Shown here: positions 6,713-14,905 of the stretch, one piece after another
Layout: every line of letters begins with the position of its first letter
Numbering within the stretch: the stretch's first letter is position 1
Translations under genes and position numbers: made by a program
The notes under the pieces: model-generated
Seen by the model: the letters and a program-made list of their open reading frames with translations, nothing else
The model's database searches: none
What the model was told of the DNA's origin: nothing
Origin: JAYFNU01 sp964458545
Lineage (GTDB): Bacteria; Bacillota; Clostridia; Oscillospirales; Ruminococcaceae
NCBI GenBank assembly: GCA_964458545.1
Contig: CAYWJF010000006.1
Coordinates: 1 to 45,872 of the forward strand
Reading direction: 5' to 3'
Length of the DNA: 45,872 nt

Positions 6713-7190
6713 ATTTATGGTACTTAATGTTGTTGTTTATCGTCTGGGCTCTGTAGATTTGCTCTAAAAGCATTAAACGAAAAAGCTGGTGCGGAAAGGT
6801 CATATCCGAGACGGAAAGCCGAAGGTCGGCGTTCTTCTTAAGCTCCTCTGAAAGCCCAAGTGAGCCGCCGATAACGAAGGCTATGGCGGAGGTCTCGTTC
6901 TGCGCGCGGGAAATATACGCCGCAAACTCGCTTGAACTTAGCTTTTTCCCCTCGACACACATAGCAACGACAAGCTGCTTCTTCTTTGAAAGGTGCGCTT
7001 TTATTCGGGCGGATTCGTCCTCAATTACCCGACGCTCGCCCGCGCCGCCTTCGTCGGTGAGCTTTGTTTCCGAAAGCTCGGTTACCGTCAGCTTCGCAAA
7101 GGGCGAAATGCGCTTAATATATTCGGCACAGCCGTCGCGGAGAAAGCTCTGCGAAAGCTTACCGACACAGACGATATCAATACTTAACAC
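6711..7190 (-). CDS. rlmH: 23S rRNA (pseudouridine1915-N3)-methyltransferase RlmH
   Basis: A SPOUT-family methyltransferase that methylates pseudouridine 1915 in helix 69 of 23S rRNA. At 159 residues it has the exact family length and shows CVGKL near the N-terminus, FVIGGSLGLSEEL (the knotted cofactor loop), and the C-terminal signature MTFPHQLFRLMLLEQIYRA...NNIKYHK. The start is GTG at 7190, with GAGGT inside the end of walJ as its ribosome site; the two genes are three bases apart, so they are probably cotranscribed. walJ-rlmH adjacency is common in Bacillota. Confidence 0.96.
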   Translation of the reverse strand: MLSIDIVCVGKLSQSFLRDGCAEYIKRISPFAKLTVTELSETKLTDEGGAGERRVIEDESARIKAHLSKKKQLVVAMCVEGKKLSSSEFAAYISRAQNETSAIAFVIGGSLGLSEELKKNADLRLSVSDMTFPHQLFRLMLLEQIYRAQTINNNIKYHK

Positions 7191-7193
7191 TCT

Positions 7194-7985
7194 TTATACC
7201 TCGAAAAAGCCGCTGGTTTCGTGGCGCGGCGCGACGGAAACCTTGAAGGTTTCCTCGGTTATTCCGTAGTTTTCAAGTATGGAGAGACAACTGGTCAGCG
7301 CAAGCTCGGGGATGTTGTTTTCACGGCTAAGGTGCATAAGCACGAGCCTTTTCGTCCCCGACTCGGCGAGTCTTACCGCCGCCTCGGCGCATTCGCGGTT
7401 GCTTAGGTGCCCGACGTGCGAGCGTATGCGCGCTTTTAGGTAATAGGGGTATTTCCCAGATAGGAGCATACTGTCGTCGTAATTCGACTCAAGCGCCACA
7501 AGCGAGCAGCCCGAAACCTCGTTCATAACCTCGTCCGAAATAAAGCCGAGGTCGGTCGCCACCGCCGCGCTGCCGCCGCCTTCAAAGCTAAAACGGTAGC
7601 CTACGCAGTCGGCGCTATCGTGGCTGGTGGAAAAGCATTTGATTGTTATATCGCCCACGGTGAACGGCTCGCCCTTTTGAAGCGAAACAAGCTTCGCGTT
7701 CTTCGGCACTATTCCGTGTTCGTTTAGGTAGCCGAGCGTCCGCTCGCTTCCGTAGACGGGCACGCCGTAGCTCGAAAGGAAGGTGAGCAGCCCGTTCACG
7801 TGGTCGCTATGCTCGTGGGTAATAAGTACGGCGTCGATATCGCGCGCCGAAACGCCGAGCGAATAAAGCTCGGCGAGCGTCTTCTTGCAGCTGCAACCCA
7901 TATCTACAAGCACCCGCGCGCCCTCGCCGCATACAAGTGTACTGTTGCCGCTGCTTCCCGAATAAAGCGTCGCTATCCTTGCCGT
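7194..7985 (-). CDS. walJ: WalJ/YycJ-type MBL-fold hydrolase with a non-canonical ACG start
   Basis: A metallo-beta-lactamase-fold protein linked in Bacillus to the WalRK cell-wall operon and to DNA-damage handling. THEHSDH is the metal motif; ATDLGF, LESNYD and LMHLSREN follow as in the family. The conserved N-terminus IATLYSGSSGNST lies upstream of the first ATG/GTG/TTG in frame (GTG at 7913). Between an in-frame TAA and this block only ATT, ACG and ATA could start. ACG at 7983-7985 has AAGGGGGA exactly six bases before it and yields 263 residues, close to the usual length. I therefore annotate an ACG start; a sequencing change of ATG is the alternative. It is coupled to rlmH. Confidence 0.88.
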   Translation of the reverse strand, partial: TARIATLYSGSSGNSTLVCGEGARVLVDMGCSCKKTLAELYSLGVSARDIDAVLITHEHSDHVNGLLTFLSSYGVPVYGSERTLGYLNEHGIVPKNAKLVSLQKGEPFTVGDITIKCFSTSHDSADCVGYRFSFEGGGSAAVATDLGFISDEVMNEVSGCSLVALESNYDDSMLLSGKYPYYLKARIRSHVGHLSNRECAEAAVRLAESGTKRLVLMHLSRENNIPELALTSCLSILENYGITEETFKVSVAPRHETSGFFEV

Positions 7986-8001
7986 TTCAATTCCCCCTTA
8001 A

Positions 8002-8033
8002 AAATTATAAAGGCGAAGAAATTCTTCTTCGCC
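8002..8033 (-). terminator. Terminator of murA
   Basis: Minus strand: GGCGAAGAA, loop GAAT, TTCTTCGCC, then TTTATAATTTTT. The T-run ends next to the walJ ribosome site. Confidence 0.8.
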
Positions 8034-8047
8034 CGAAAGCTTTTAGC

Positions 8048-9334
8048 TTACTGCGCCTTTTCTATATAGTCGTCCGGCGTTACCACCCGCTCTATTTTCG
8101 CGCCGAGCGCCGTCAGCTTATCGACCACGTCCTCGTAGCCGCGCTCAATGTGGTATATATCCTCAATTTCAGTGGTGTCCTTCGCGGTAAGACCCGCGAT
8201 TATCATAGCCGCTCCCGCTCTAAGGTCGGTTGCCTTAACGGGCGCACCCGTAAAACAGCCTATTCCCTCAATAATAGCTACCTTTCCGTCCACCTGAATA
8301 TTAGCGCCCATCCTTCGCAGCTCGTCAACATATTTAAAGCGGTTATCCCATATGCTTTCGGTTATTATCGAGGTACCCTTAGCGAGCGAAAGTATAGTTG
8401 ACATCTGCGGCTGCATATCGGTCGGAAAGCCGGGGTGCGGCATAGTCTTTACGTTGGTGGGACGAAGCTCGCCCGAACGCCATATATGAAGCGACTCCTC
8501 AAATTCTTCTACCTGCGCACCTGCACGAAGCATAAGAGAGGTTATCGACTCAAGGTGCTTTGGGGTAATGTTATTAACGGTGATATCGCCGCCAGTCGCC
8601 ACCGCCGCCGCCATATATGTACCCGCTTCTATCTGGTCGGGAATAATGGAATAGTTCGTTCCGCGAAGGAAGGCAACGCCGTTAATTTTAATTACGTCGG
8701 TACCCGCTCCGCGAATATCCGCGCCCATAGAGTTCAAGAAGTTCGCGACATCGACTATATGCGGCTCCTTCGCGACGTTCTCAAGTATCGTCTGACCCTC
8801 CGCCTTTACGGCGGCGAGTATTGTGTTAATGGTCGCGCCGACAGAAACGGTATCAAAATAAATCTTCGAGCCCTTAAGCCGACCGTTTCGGCTAACGTTG
8901 ACCATTCCGTACTCTACGTCCACGTCGCAACCAAGCGACGCAAAGGCTTTAAGATGCAAATCTATCGGGCGCGCGCCTAAGTTACAGCCGCCCGGAAGTG
9001 AAACCTTCGCCTTTTGAAACTTTGACAGAAGCGCGCCTAAGAAGTAATAGGACGCGCGCATATGGCGGGAAAGCTCGTGCGGCACCTCGTGGCTTTGCAC
9101 GTGCCGCGCGTCTATTTCAAGGGTATGCTTATCAAGCGGCTTTACCGAAGCGCCGAGGGTGGAAAGTATTCGAGTGATAATGGCGACGTCGCTTATATTC
9201 GGTACGTTTTCTATAACACATACGCCGTCGGAGACCAGCACCGCGGGAAGTATGGCAACCGCCGCGTTCTTCGCGCCGCTTATATCCACGCTACCCACAA
9301 GGCGAGCGCCGCCGTTAATAATAAATTTTTCCAA
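8048..9334 (-). CDS. murA: UDP-N-acetylglucosamine 1-carboxyvinyltransferase MurA
   Basis: Transfers enolpyruvate from PEP to UDP-GlcNAc, the first committed step of peptidoglycan synthesis, in the cytoplasm. SGAKNA (19-24) holds the catalytic Lys/Asn pair, and LPGGCNLGARPIDLHL carries C117, the Cys attacked by fosfomycin, so fosfomycin sensitivity at this residue is expected. Length 428 is typical. The start is TTG at 9334 with GAGG about nine bases before it; no ATG lies close by. A perfect terminator follows the gene. The preceding gene in transcription order encodes a murein hydrolase. Confidence 0.96.
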   Translation of the reverse strand: MEKFIINGGARLVGSVDISGAKNAAVAILPAVLVSDGVCVIENVPNISDVAIITRILSTLGASVKPLDKHTLEIDARHVQSHEVPHELSRHMRASYYFLGALLSKFQKAKVSLPGGCNLGARPIDLHLKAFASLGCDVDVEYGMVNVSRNGRLKGSKIYFDTVSVGATINTILAAVKAEGQTILENVAKEPHIVDVANFLNSMGADIRGAGTDVIKINGVAFLRGTNYSIIPDQIEAGTYMAAAVATGGDITVNNITPKHLESITSLMLRAGAQVEEFEESLHIWRSGELRPTNVKTMPHPGFPTDMQPQMSTILSLAKGTSIITESIWDNRFKYVDELRRMGANIQVDGKVAIIEGIGCFTGAPVKATDLRAGAAMIIAGLTAKDTTEIEDIYHIERGYEDVVDKLTALGAKIERVVTPDDYIEKAQ

Positions 9335-9377
9335 AACCGCAACCTCGTTTCAGGTTAATACTTTGTCTCTTTTGACC

Positions 9378-11138
9378 TTAGCCGTAAAGGAAGGGGGCTG
9401 GGTCGGTCTTTTCGCCGTCTATTCTTACTTCAAAGTGAAGGTGGCTTCCCGTGGAGTTACCCGTTGAGCCCATAAGCCCGATAAGCTCGCCCCTGTTTAC
9501 AACGTCGCCCACCGAGCAGAGGTTTGCGCTAAGATGCGCGTAAACGGTGGTCATTCCGTTCTGGTGGTCAATTATAGTATATATTCCGTAGCCCACGTCT
9601 GTTACAGCCGTGTAGGTTACAACTCCGTTGTCCGCCGCATATATCGGTGTTCCATAGCCAGAGGCGATATCTATTCCAAAGTGGACGGAGGACCAGCCGC
9701 GGCTTATCGTATAGGTCGGTCCCGTCGGCCATGTAAGACTTCCCGTTCCTATAGAAATCGTGGAATCACCCGTGGGCTTTCCGCCCTTGATGATTTCGGC
9801 GTTTACGGCGGGCTTCGTTACCTCCTCGGAAACCACCGTGGTGGAAACCTCGACGCCGTCACGATACTCTATCTCCTCGGTGACCGTCTTTTCGCCCTCT
9901 TCGCCCGTCGTTACCATTAAGAAATAGTTGTTGGGGAAACGCGAATCGATTATTGTCATCGTTGAATAGCCTATTGATTCAGTATAGGTTTTATACCTTA
10001 CCGTCTTTACGCTCAAAAGGGGCTCGCCCGCGGCGACCAAAAGCCTTTCGCCGCCTTGCAGCTCCATCTCTGTTCCCGGATTTAATTCGGTCAGCTTTTC
10101 AAGGGTTATGCCGTTAGCGTTAGCTATGTCGCTCGCCTTTTCTCCCTCTTTAACGTCATAGTATAAATCCTGAGACTCATTTGAGTGAACAACCGCGTCA
10201 AGCTCCTCAAAGGGAACAATCTCATCCACCGAGTATATACCCTTTTTAAGCTCTACGTTTCGCGCGAACTTAACTGTCATCTCGTCGCCGAGCATAGCCG
10301 CTTGCTCCTGATAGGGAGCAATTACCGAGTTTACCGCTTCCTCAAGAAGAGCCGTAGCGGTGGTAGCTCCGTAGAACTCGCCGCCAACGAAAAGCCCCGT
10401 TGCCTCGGCTATCTCGCTTCCTGATACGGCGAGAAGTGAATCTGCCATAACGTCCTGCGAGGAAAGCTCACTTTCGTTTACGACAGCCATCTGTAGTGTT
10501 GCGCCGCGCTCCCAAGTGCTTGAGGAGCCCGTCACCATACGGCTTTTAATTATCTTCTTCGCGGAATCGTAAACCGCTTCGTCGGTAACATAGCCTATCA
10601 TCTGTCCGTTATAGTTTACCTCAAGCGCGTAATTAAGGGTTAGCATTGAGATAATTACAGCAAGACATACTATCGCGCTGACAGCGGGCAAAAGGTAGTT
10701 CATAAACCGCGCGACAAGGTGCTTGTTCCAAAGCCAACCGTACTTGAAGAACATTCTAAGACGCTGCAGCTTCTGCGCAAAGGTTTTATCCTGCGTTCCT
10801 TGCATAACGACGGCAAGGCTCTTAATGCTTCTTTTCGCCTTGTCTATCGGCTCGGTTATATCCGAACGCACCGCAGAGGCGCGTTCGCCTATTCCGCTGA
10901 AGAACTTCTTAGCGGATTTTCGGTAGTTCTTGCGAAAGCCCTTAAACCATCTGCGCCAAGACCTTCTTGTGTTTCTGCGCGCGCGGATGACGGAGGAACC
11001 AAAATAGTATAACCAATCGCCGATTCCTCTTATAAAATATGAAGCCAATAGGCTAAAGCATATTCTCGGACGTCTGTGCGGCTTTTCAATAGTCGCGCCG
11101 CGAAAGACGGACGAGCTTTTTGCGGTTTTTCTGTTCAT
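9378..11138 (-). CDS. Membrane-anchored LysM-G5-M23 murein endopeptidase
   Basis: A 586-residue envelope protein. The N-terminus (1-145) is long, basic and cytoplasmic; one membrane helix follows (about 147-170); then come a helical stalk, a LysM peptidoglycan-binding domain (about 325-370), a G5 domain (about 373-452) and a C-terminal M23 zinc peptidase (about 485-582). M23 metal ligands H486, D490 and H568 and catalytic H535 and H566 (HLH) are all present, so it should cleave peptide cross-bridges. I chose ATG 11138, preceded by AAGGGAAC, over an in-frame start at 11183 without a good site. A consensus promoter lies upstream and murA follows after 43 bases. Confidence 0.92.
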   Translation of the reverse strand: MNRKTAKSSSVFRGATIEKPHRRPRICFSLLASYFIRGIGDWLYYFGSSVIRARRNTRRSWRRWFKGFRKNYRKSAKKFFSGIGERASAVRSDITEPIDKAKRSIKSLAVVMQGTQDKTFAQKLQRLRMFFKYGWLWNKHLVARFMNYLLPAVSAIVCLAVIISMLTLNYALEVNYNGQMIGYVTDEAVYDSAKKIIKSRMVTGSSSTWERGATLQMAVVNESELSSQDVMADSLLAVSGSEIAEATGLFVGGEFYGATTATALLEEAVNSVIAPYQEQAAMLGDEMTVKFARNVELKKGIYSVDEIVPFEELDAVVHSNESQDLYYDVKEGEKASDIANANGITLEKLTELNPGTEMELQGGERLLVAAGEPLLSVKTVRYKTYTESIGYSTMTIIDSRFPNNYFLMVTTGEEGEKTVTEEIEYRDGVEVSTTVVSEEVTKPAVNAEIIKGGKPTGDSTISIGTGSLTWPTGPTYTISRGWSSVHFGIDIASGYGTPIYAADNGVVTYTAVTDVGYGIYTIIDHQNGMTTVYAHLSANLCSVGDVVNRGELIGLMGSTGNSTGSHLHFEVRIDGEKTDPAPFLYG

Positions 11139-11194
11139 AAAATAGTTCCCTTGCCTAAAAAGGCGTTTGCCGCATAGGCACAAAGTTACCTTGT

Positions 11195-11223
11195 ATTATA
11201 TCTTATTTTTATTATTATTTCAA
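11195..11223 (-). promoter_or_regulatory. SigA-type promoter for the M23 peptidase gene
   Basis: TTGAAA (11218-11223, minus strand), an AT-rich 17-base spacer, TATAAT (11195-11200). It gives a 5' leader of about 50 bases holding a small GCCTTTTTAGGC hairpin. Confidence 0.75.
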
Positions 11224-11249
11224 CATTCCCGTTACAAGGCAATTTGTGG

Positions 11250-12122
11250 TTAAAGGAGTTCGCCTTCGATAAGCGCCCGCATATCCTCGGGCGGCGGGCA
11301 GGAAAGCGCGACCCTTTCGCCCGAAAACGGACGAGTAAAGGAAAGCGACTCACAGTGCAGCGCGTGGCGAAGAATAAGCCCTTGGCTTCCGCCGTAAAGG
11401 TCGTCGCCCGCGAGCGGATGCCCTATAGAAGAGAAATGCACCCTTATCTGGTGGGTTCTTCCCGTAAGCATATGCACACGGACAAGGGTGTGATTACTAA
11501 AGCGCCTCTCTACGCGGTATTCGGTCACGGCATAAAGCCCCTCCTCTGCCGCGCGGCGTTTTATTATCGAATTTTCATCAAATGCGATAGAGCTGTCTAT
11601 TACTCCCTCGTCGCTTTCAAGCACGCCCTCGACCACGGCGAGGTATTCCTTATCGGCGGAGTCTGCGAGAAACGGCGTGATAAGCCTGTTCTTCCCCGCG
11701 AGCACAAGCCCTGAGGTATTCCTATCAAGTCTGTTCGTCGGATGAAAGGCGCCCTTTTCGCCCCGCTCAAGCAGCAGCCGCGCATAGACGTTCGCAAGCG
11801 TTCCGTCTGGATAGTTAAGGGTCGGGTGGGTCGCCATACCCGCGGGCTTATTAAAAACAATAATATCCTCGCTCTCCCACACTATGGGAACCGCCTCGTC
11901 AAAAGGCGTAAGGTCGTTATCCTCCTCGCCCGAGCTTATCTCGACTCTGTCGCCTGCTGAAAGGATATCGCTCGTCTTTGCCCTTTCGCCGTTGACGGAT
12001 ATACCGCCTTCCTCATATTTCACGCTTTTTATTAGCGAGGAGGAAATCCCCGCAGACGAGCGTAAAAATAAAAAAAGCTTTTTGTTATTATATTCTTCCG
12101 ATACGGTAAAGGTATACTTCAT
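11250..12122 (-). CDS. RluA-family rRNA/tRNA pseudouridine synthase
   Basis: Converts specific uridines in structured RNA to pseudouridine. An S4-like RNA-binding domain occupies about 10-70. The catalytic domain shows NKPAGMATHP, NRLDRNTSGLVLAGK with catalytic D133 (the usual His before Arg is Asn here), KEYLAVVEG and the closing LTGRTHQIRVHFSSIGHPLAGD. At 290 residues it is the RluD/RluC-like size. The target uridine cannot be told from sequence. It lies between ilvE and the M23 gene on the same strand, with a terminator after ilvE separating it upstream. Confidence 0.92.
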   Translation of the reverse strand: MKYTFTVSEEYNNKKLFLFLRSSAGISSSLIKSVKYEEGGISVNGERAKTSDILSAGDRVEISSGEEDNDLTPFDEAVPIVWESEDIIVFNKPAGMATHPTLNYPDGTLANVYARLLLERGEKGAFHPTNRLDRNTSGLVLAGKNRLITPFLADSADKEYLAVVEGVLESDEGVIDSSIAFDENSIIKRRAAEEGLYAVTEYRVERRFSNHTLVRVHMLTGRTHQIRVHFSSIGHPLAGDDLYGGSQGLILRHALHCESLSFTRPFSGERVALSCPPPEDMRALIEGELL

Positions 12123-12123
12123 A

Positions 12124-12160
12124 TTAAAAATGAAGGCGGACCGTGAAGTCCGCCTTTGTT
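12124..12160 (-). terminator. Terminator of ilvE
   Basis: Minus strand: AAGGCGGAC, loop TTCACG, GTCCGCCTT, then CATTTTTAAT. The stem is nine perfect pairs. Confidence 0.85.
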
Positions 12161-12166
12161 ATTCCT

Positions 12167-13231
12167 TTAGATTTTTTCGGTCCAGCCGAAGTCGTCTTTA
12201 ATTTTGCCCCACTGGATTCCCGTAAGGGTATCGTAAAGCTTCTGGGAGATTCCGCCGATTTTGCCGTTATTAAGGGTCATAACCTTGCCGTTTACCTTAA
12301 GCTCGCCGATAGGCGAAATAACCGCCGCCGTACCCGTACCGAACGCCTCCTCAAAGGTTCCGTTGTCGTAGGCGTTTTCGAGGTCCTCAACGGAGATACG
12401 CTTCTCGCTTACCTTTACGCCCCAGCTCTTAAGAAGCTCAATTGTGCTCTTGCGGGTAATTCCGGGAAGAATGCTGCCCGCTTCAAGGGTTGGCGTTACG
12501 ACCTCGCCGTTAATCTTGAAGAAAACGTTCATTGCGCCGACTTCCTCTATGTACTTTCTCTCCACGCCATCAAGCCAAAGCACCTGCGAATACTTTTCCT
12601 TCTTCGCTTCCTCCTGCGCGATTAGCGAACAAGCGTAGTTGCCGCCCGTCTTCGCCATACCAGTGCCGCCTCTTACCGCACGGACATACTTCGTCTCGAT
12701 ATAAATCTTAACGGGGTTCAGTCCTTCCTTGTAATAAGCGCCTACGGGCGAAAGGATAATGATAAACTTGTAGTTGTTTGCTACGCGCACGCCGAGATGT
12801 GGGTCGGTAGCGATAATAAAGGGACGAATATAAAGGGAGCAGCCGTCGTTATAGGGCACCCAGCGCTCCTCAAGCTTTACAAGCTCCTTGAGCGCGGCAA
12901 GAGCGTAAGCCTCGTCGATAAGCGGAATGCAAAGACGCTCGTTGCTCTGATTAAGGCGCTTAAAGTTCTCCTCAGGGCGGAAAAGCTGAATTCCGTTCGG
13001 CGTGCGGTACGCCTTCATTCCCTCGAAAACCTCCTGACCGTAATGGAGCACCATTGCGGCGGGGTCGAGCTCGATAGGACCGTAAGGAACTATACGTCCG
13101 TCGTGCCAGCCCTTACCCTCGGTGTAATCGAGGATAAACATATGGTCGGTAAAGAGCGTGCCGAAGGTAAGCTTGCCCTCGTCCTCGGGCAGCGGCTTCA
13201 GCGCGGTCGCTTTCGTAATTTTTAAATCCAT
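12167..13231 (-). CDS. ilvE: Branched-chain amino-acid aminotransferase
   Basis: A PLP enzyme exchanging amino groups between Leu/Ile/Val and 2-oxoglutarate; it performs the last step of their synthesis or the first of breakdown. Fold-type IV signatures are clear: LHYGQEVFEGMKAYR, YIRPF, VRAVRGGTGMAKTGGNYA with PLP Lys (K194 with this start), and LPGITRKS. Length 354 fits the larger bacterial/eukaryotic-type class. I chose the ATG at 13231, preceded by a weak AAAAGAG site; an in-frame ATG at 13249 has none and would leave a leader of only about 14 bases. It is transcribed divergently from murC and has its own promoter and terminator. Confidence 0.93.
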   Translation of the reverse strand: MDLKITKATALKPLPEDEGKLTFGTLFTDHMFILDYTEGKGWHDGRIVPYGPIELDPAAMVLHYGQEVFEGMKAYRTPNGIQLFRPEENFKRLNQSNERLCIPLIDEAYALAALKELVKLEERWVPYNDGCSLYIRPFIIATDPHLGVRVANNYKFIIILSPVGAYYKEGLNPVKIYIETKYVRAVRGGTGMAKTGGNYACSLIAQEEAKKEKYSQVLWLDGVERKYIEEVGAMNVFFKINGEVVTPTLEAGSILPGITRKSTIELLKSWGVKVSEKRISVEDLENAYDNGTFEEAFGTGTAAVISPIGELKVNGKVMTLNNGKIGGISQKLYDTLTGIQWGKIKDDFGWTEKI

Positions 13232-13269
13232 CTTGTTCACTCTTTTCATATTATATTAATCATATTAGT

Positions 13270-13297
13270 ATTATAATACTCGATTTTTTCATGTCAA
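13270..13297 (-). promoter_or_regulatory. Consensus SigA promoter for ilvE
   Basis: TTGACA (13292-13297, minus strand), 16-base spacer, TATAAT (13270-13275): both hexamers are perfect. The start site is predicted near 13263. Confidence 0.8.
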
Positions 13298-13423
13298 GGC
13301 GCAAATCCGCTTTATCGAGTTAAAAATTCACCGTATAAAAGCGATAAAGTAAAGATTTTTATGACTTTAGGCGCTTTTTCGCTCGTTTAACAGCGCTATT
13401 TTTGTAAAAAGCCCTTAAAAAGG

Positions 13424-13452
13424 TTTCATTTAAGCGCGAAAAGCAATATAAT
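13424..13452 (+). promoter_or_regulatory. Promoter for murC
   Basis: TTTCAT (13424-13429), 17-base spacer, TATAAT (13447-13452), about 30 bases before the murC start. The rest of the 13298-13423 gap is AT-rich with nothing recognisable. Confidence 0.55.
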
Positions 13453-13483
13453 AAGAAAAAAGCTTTCAGGCGGTATATTCTTT

Positions 13484-14905
13484 ATGTGTTCAGACGTTAC
13501 CAACCTTTTAAAGAAAATAAAGCGGCTTCATTTCGTCGGTATCGGCGGCTCGGGTATGTTCCCGCTCGTAGAAATTCTTTTGAAAGAGGGCTACGAGGTT
13601 ACGGGCAGCGACGTTAACGAAAGCAGCATTGTAGAGCTTGAGCGAGGACTTGGTATAGACGTAAAAATAGGTCACGACGCGAAGAACGTCGGCGACGCCG
13701 AGGCGCTTGTGGTCACTGCGGCGCTTCTTGAGGGCAACCCCGAAACGGCTTATGCAAAGGAACACAAAATTCCCATAATTGAACGCGCCGAGCTCTTGGG
13801 CTGGACGACGGAGCATTACAGCAACGCCGTCTGCGTCTGCGGCACCCACGGAAAAACCACCACCACCTCTATGGTAACCTCGGTGCTTTTAAAGGCGGGG
13901 TGCGACCCAAGCGCCGTAATAGGCGGCAAGCTTCCGCTTATAGGCGGCTACGGTCGGCACGGAAAGAGCGATATTCTCGTCTGCGAATCCTGTGAATTTA
14001 AGGACACCTTCCTTCATCTAACCCCCGACTACACCGTTATACTAAACGTTGACGCAGACCATCTCGACTACTTCGGCTCGCTTGAGGGGGTAATAGCCTC
14101 ATTTAAAAAGTTCGCCTCTATGACGACGAAGAAGATAATAGCGAACGGCGACGACGCCAATACCCTAAAGGCGCTCGATGGCATAGATAAAGAGATTGTT
14201 CTGTTCGGCGAAAATGAAAGCTGTGACTATGTTATAAGCGATATTGAAAACTACTCGCGCGCATTCTATTCGTTTACCCTTTCAAAAAGGCTTGCGAACG
14301 GAGGTTCCGAAAAACTCGGTTCCTTTAGGCTTTCCGTACCGGGGCTTCATAACGTCCACAACGCGGCGGCGGCGATAACGGCGTGCCTCGTTATGGCAGA
14401 GGATAACCCGAAATACAGCGTCCCCTTTATGGACATACAGACTGGGTTGGACAGCTTTACGGGCGCGGGAAGAAGATTTGAAGTATTAGGCGAGTTTGAC
14501 GGCGTTACTATTGCCGACGACTACGCCCACCACCCAGCCGAGCTTGCAGTAACTCTCGACGCGGCGGCAAAAATGGGGTATAATCGTGTTATAGCGGTTT
14601 TTCAGCCGTTCACCTATTCGCGCACCAAGCTTCTTCTCAACGATTTCGCCAATGTTCTGAAAAAAGCGGACGTTGTCGTAATGACCGAGATTATGGGCTC
14701 GCGCGAAATTAACACCTTCGACATATCGACGGCGGACCTCGCCGCGAAGATAGACGGTTCGGTCTGGTTCAACTCCTTTGAAGAGGTCGTCGATTATTGT
14801 ATGAGCATTAGGAAGAGTGGAGACCTCTTTATAACCTTAGGGTGCGGAGATATCTACAAGGCAGCGAAAGTGATGGTGGAAAGATGCAAAGAGTCAGCGA
14901 CATAG
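13484..14905 (+). CDS. murC: UDP-N-acetylmuramate--L-alanine ligase MurC
   Basis: Cytoplasmic ATP-dependent ligase adding L-Ala to UDP-MurNAc, the first stem-peptide residue of peptidoglycan. Domain order: UDP-binding Rossmann start HFVGIGGSGM (16-25), central ATPase loop CGTHGKTTTT (119-128), CESCEFKDTFL, NVDADHLDYF, and the C-terminal domain with DDYAHHPAEL and QPFTYSRTKLL. Length 473 is normal. The last 22 bases overlap the following NahK-like kinase gene, indicating translational coupling, so the pair should be made together. Confidence 0.96.
   Translation: MCSDVTNLLKKIKRLHFVGIGGSGMFPLVEILLKEGYEVTGSDVNESSIVELERGLGIDVKIGHDAKNVGDAEALVVTAALLEGNPETAYAKEHKIPIIERAELLGWTTEHYSNAVCVCGTHGKTTTTSMVTSVLLKAGCDPSAVIGGKLPLIGGYGRHGKSDILVCESCEFKDTFLHLTPDYTVILNVDADHLDYFGSLEGVIASFKKFASMTTKKIIANGDDANTLKALDGIDKEIVLFGENESCDYVISDIENYSRAFYSFTLSKRLANGGSEKLGSFRLSVPGLHNVHNAAAAITACLVMAEDNPKYSVPFMDIQTGLDSFTGAGRRFEVLGEFDGVTIADDYAHHPAELAVTLDAAAKMGYNRVIAVFQPFTYSRTKLLLNDFANVLKKADVVVMTEIMGSREINTFDISTADLAAKIDGSVWFNSFEEVVDYCMSIRKSGDLFITLGCGDIYKAAKVMVERCKESAT

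Noticed and set aside
7194..7913. walJ starting at GTG 7913
   Set aside because: This would remove the conserved N-terminal GSSGNS block, which is encoded in frame just upstream with a good ribosome site.
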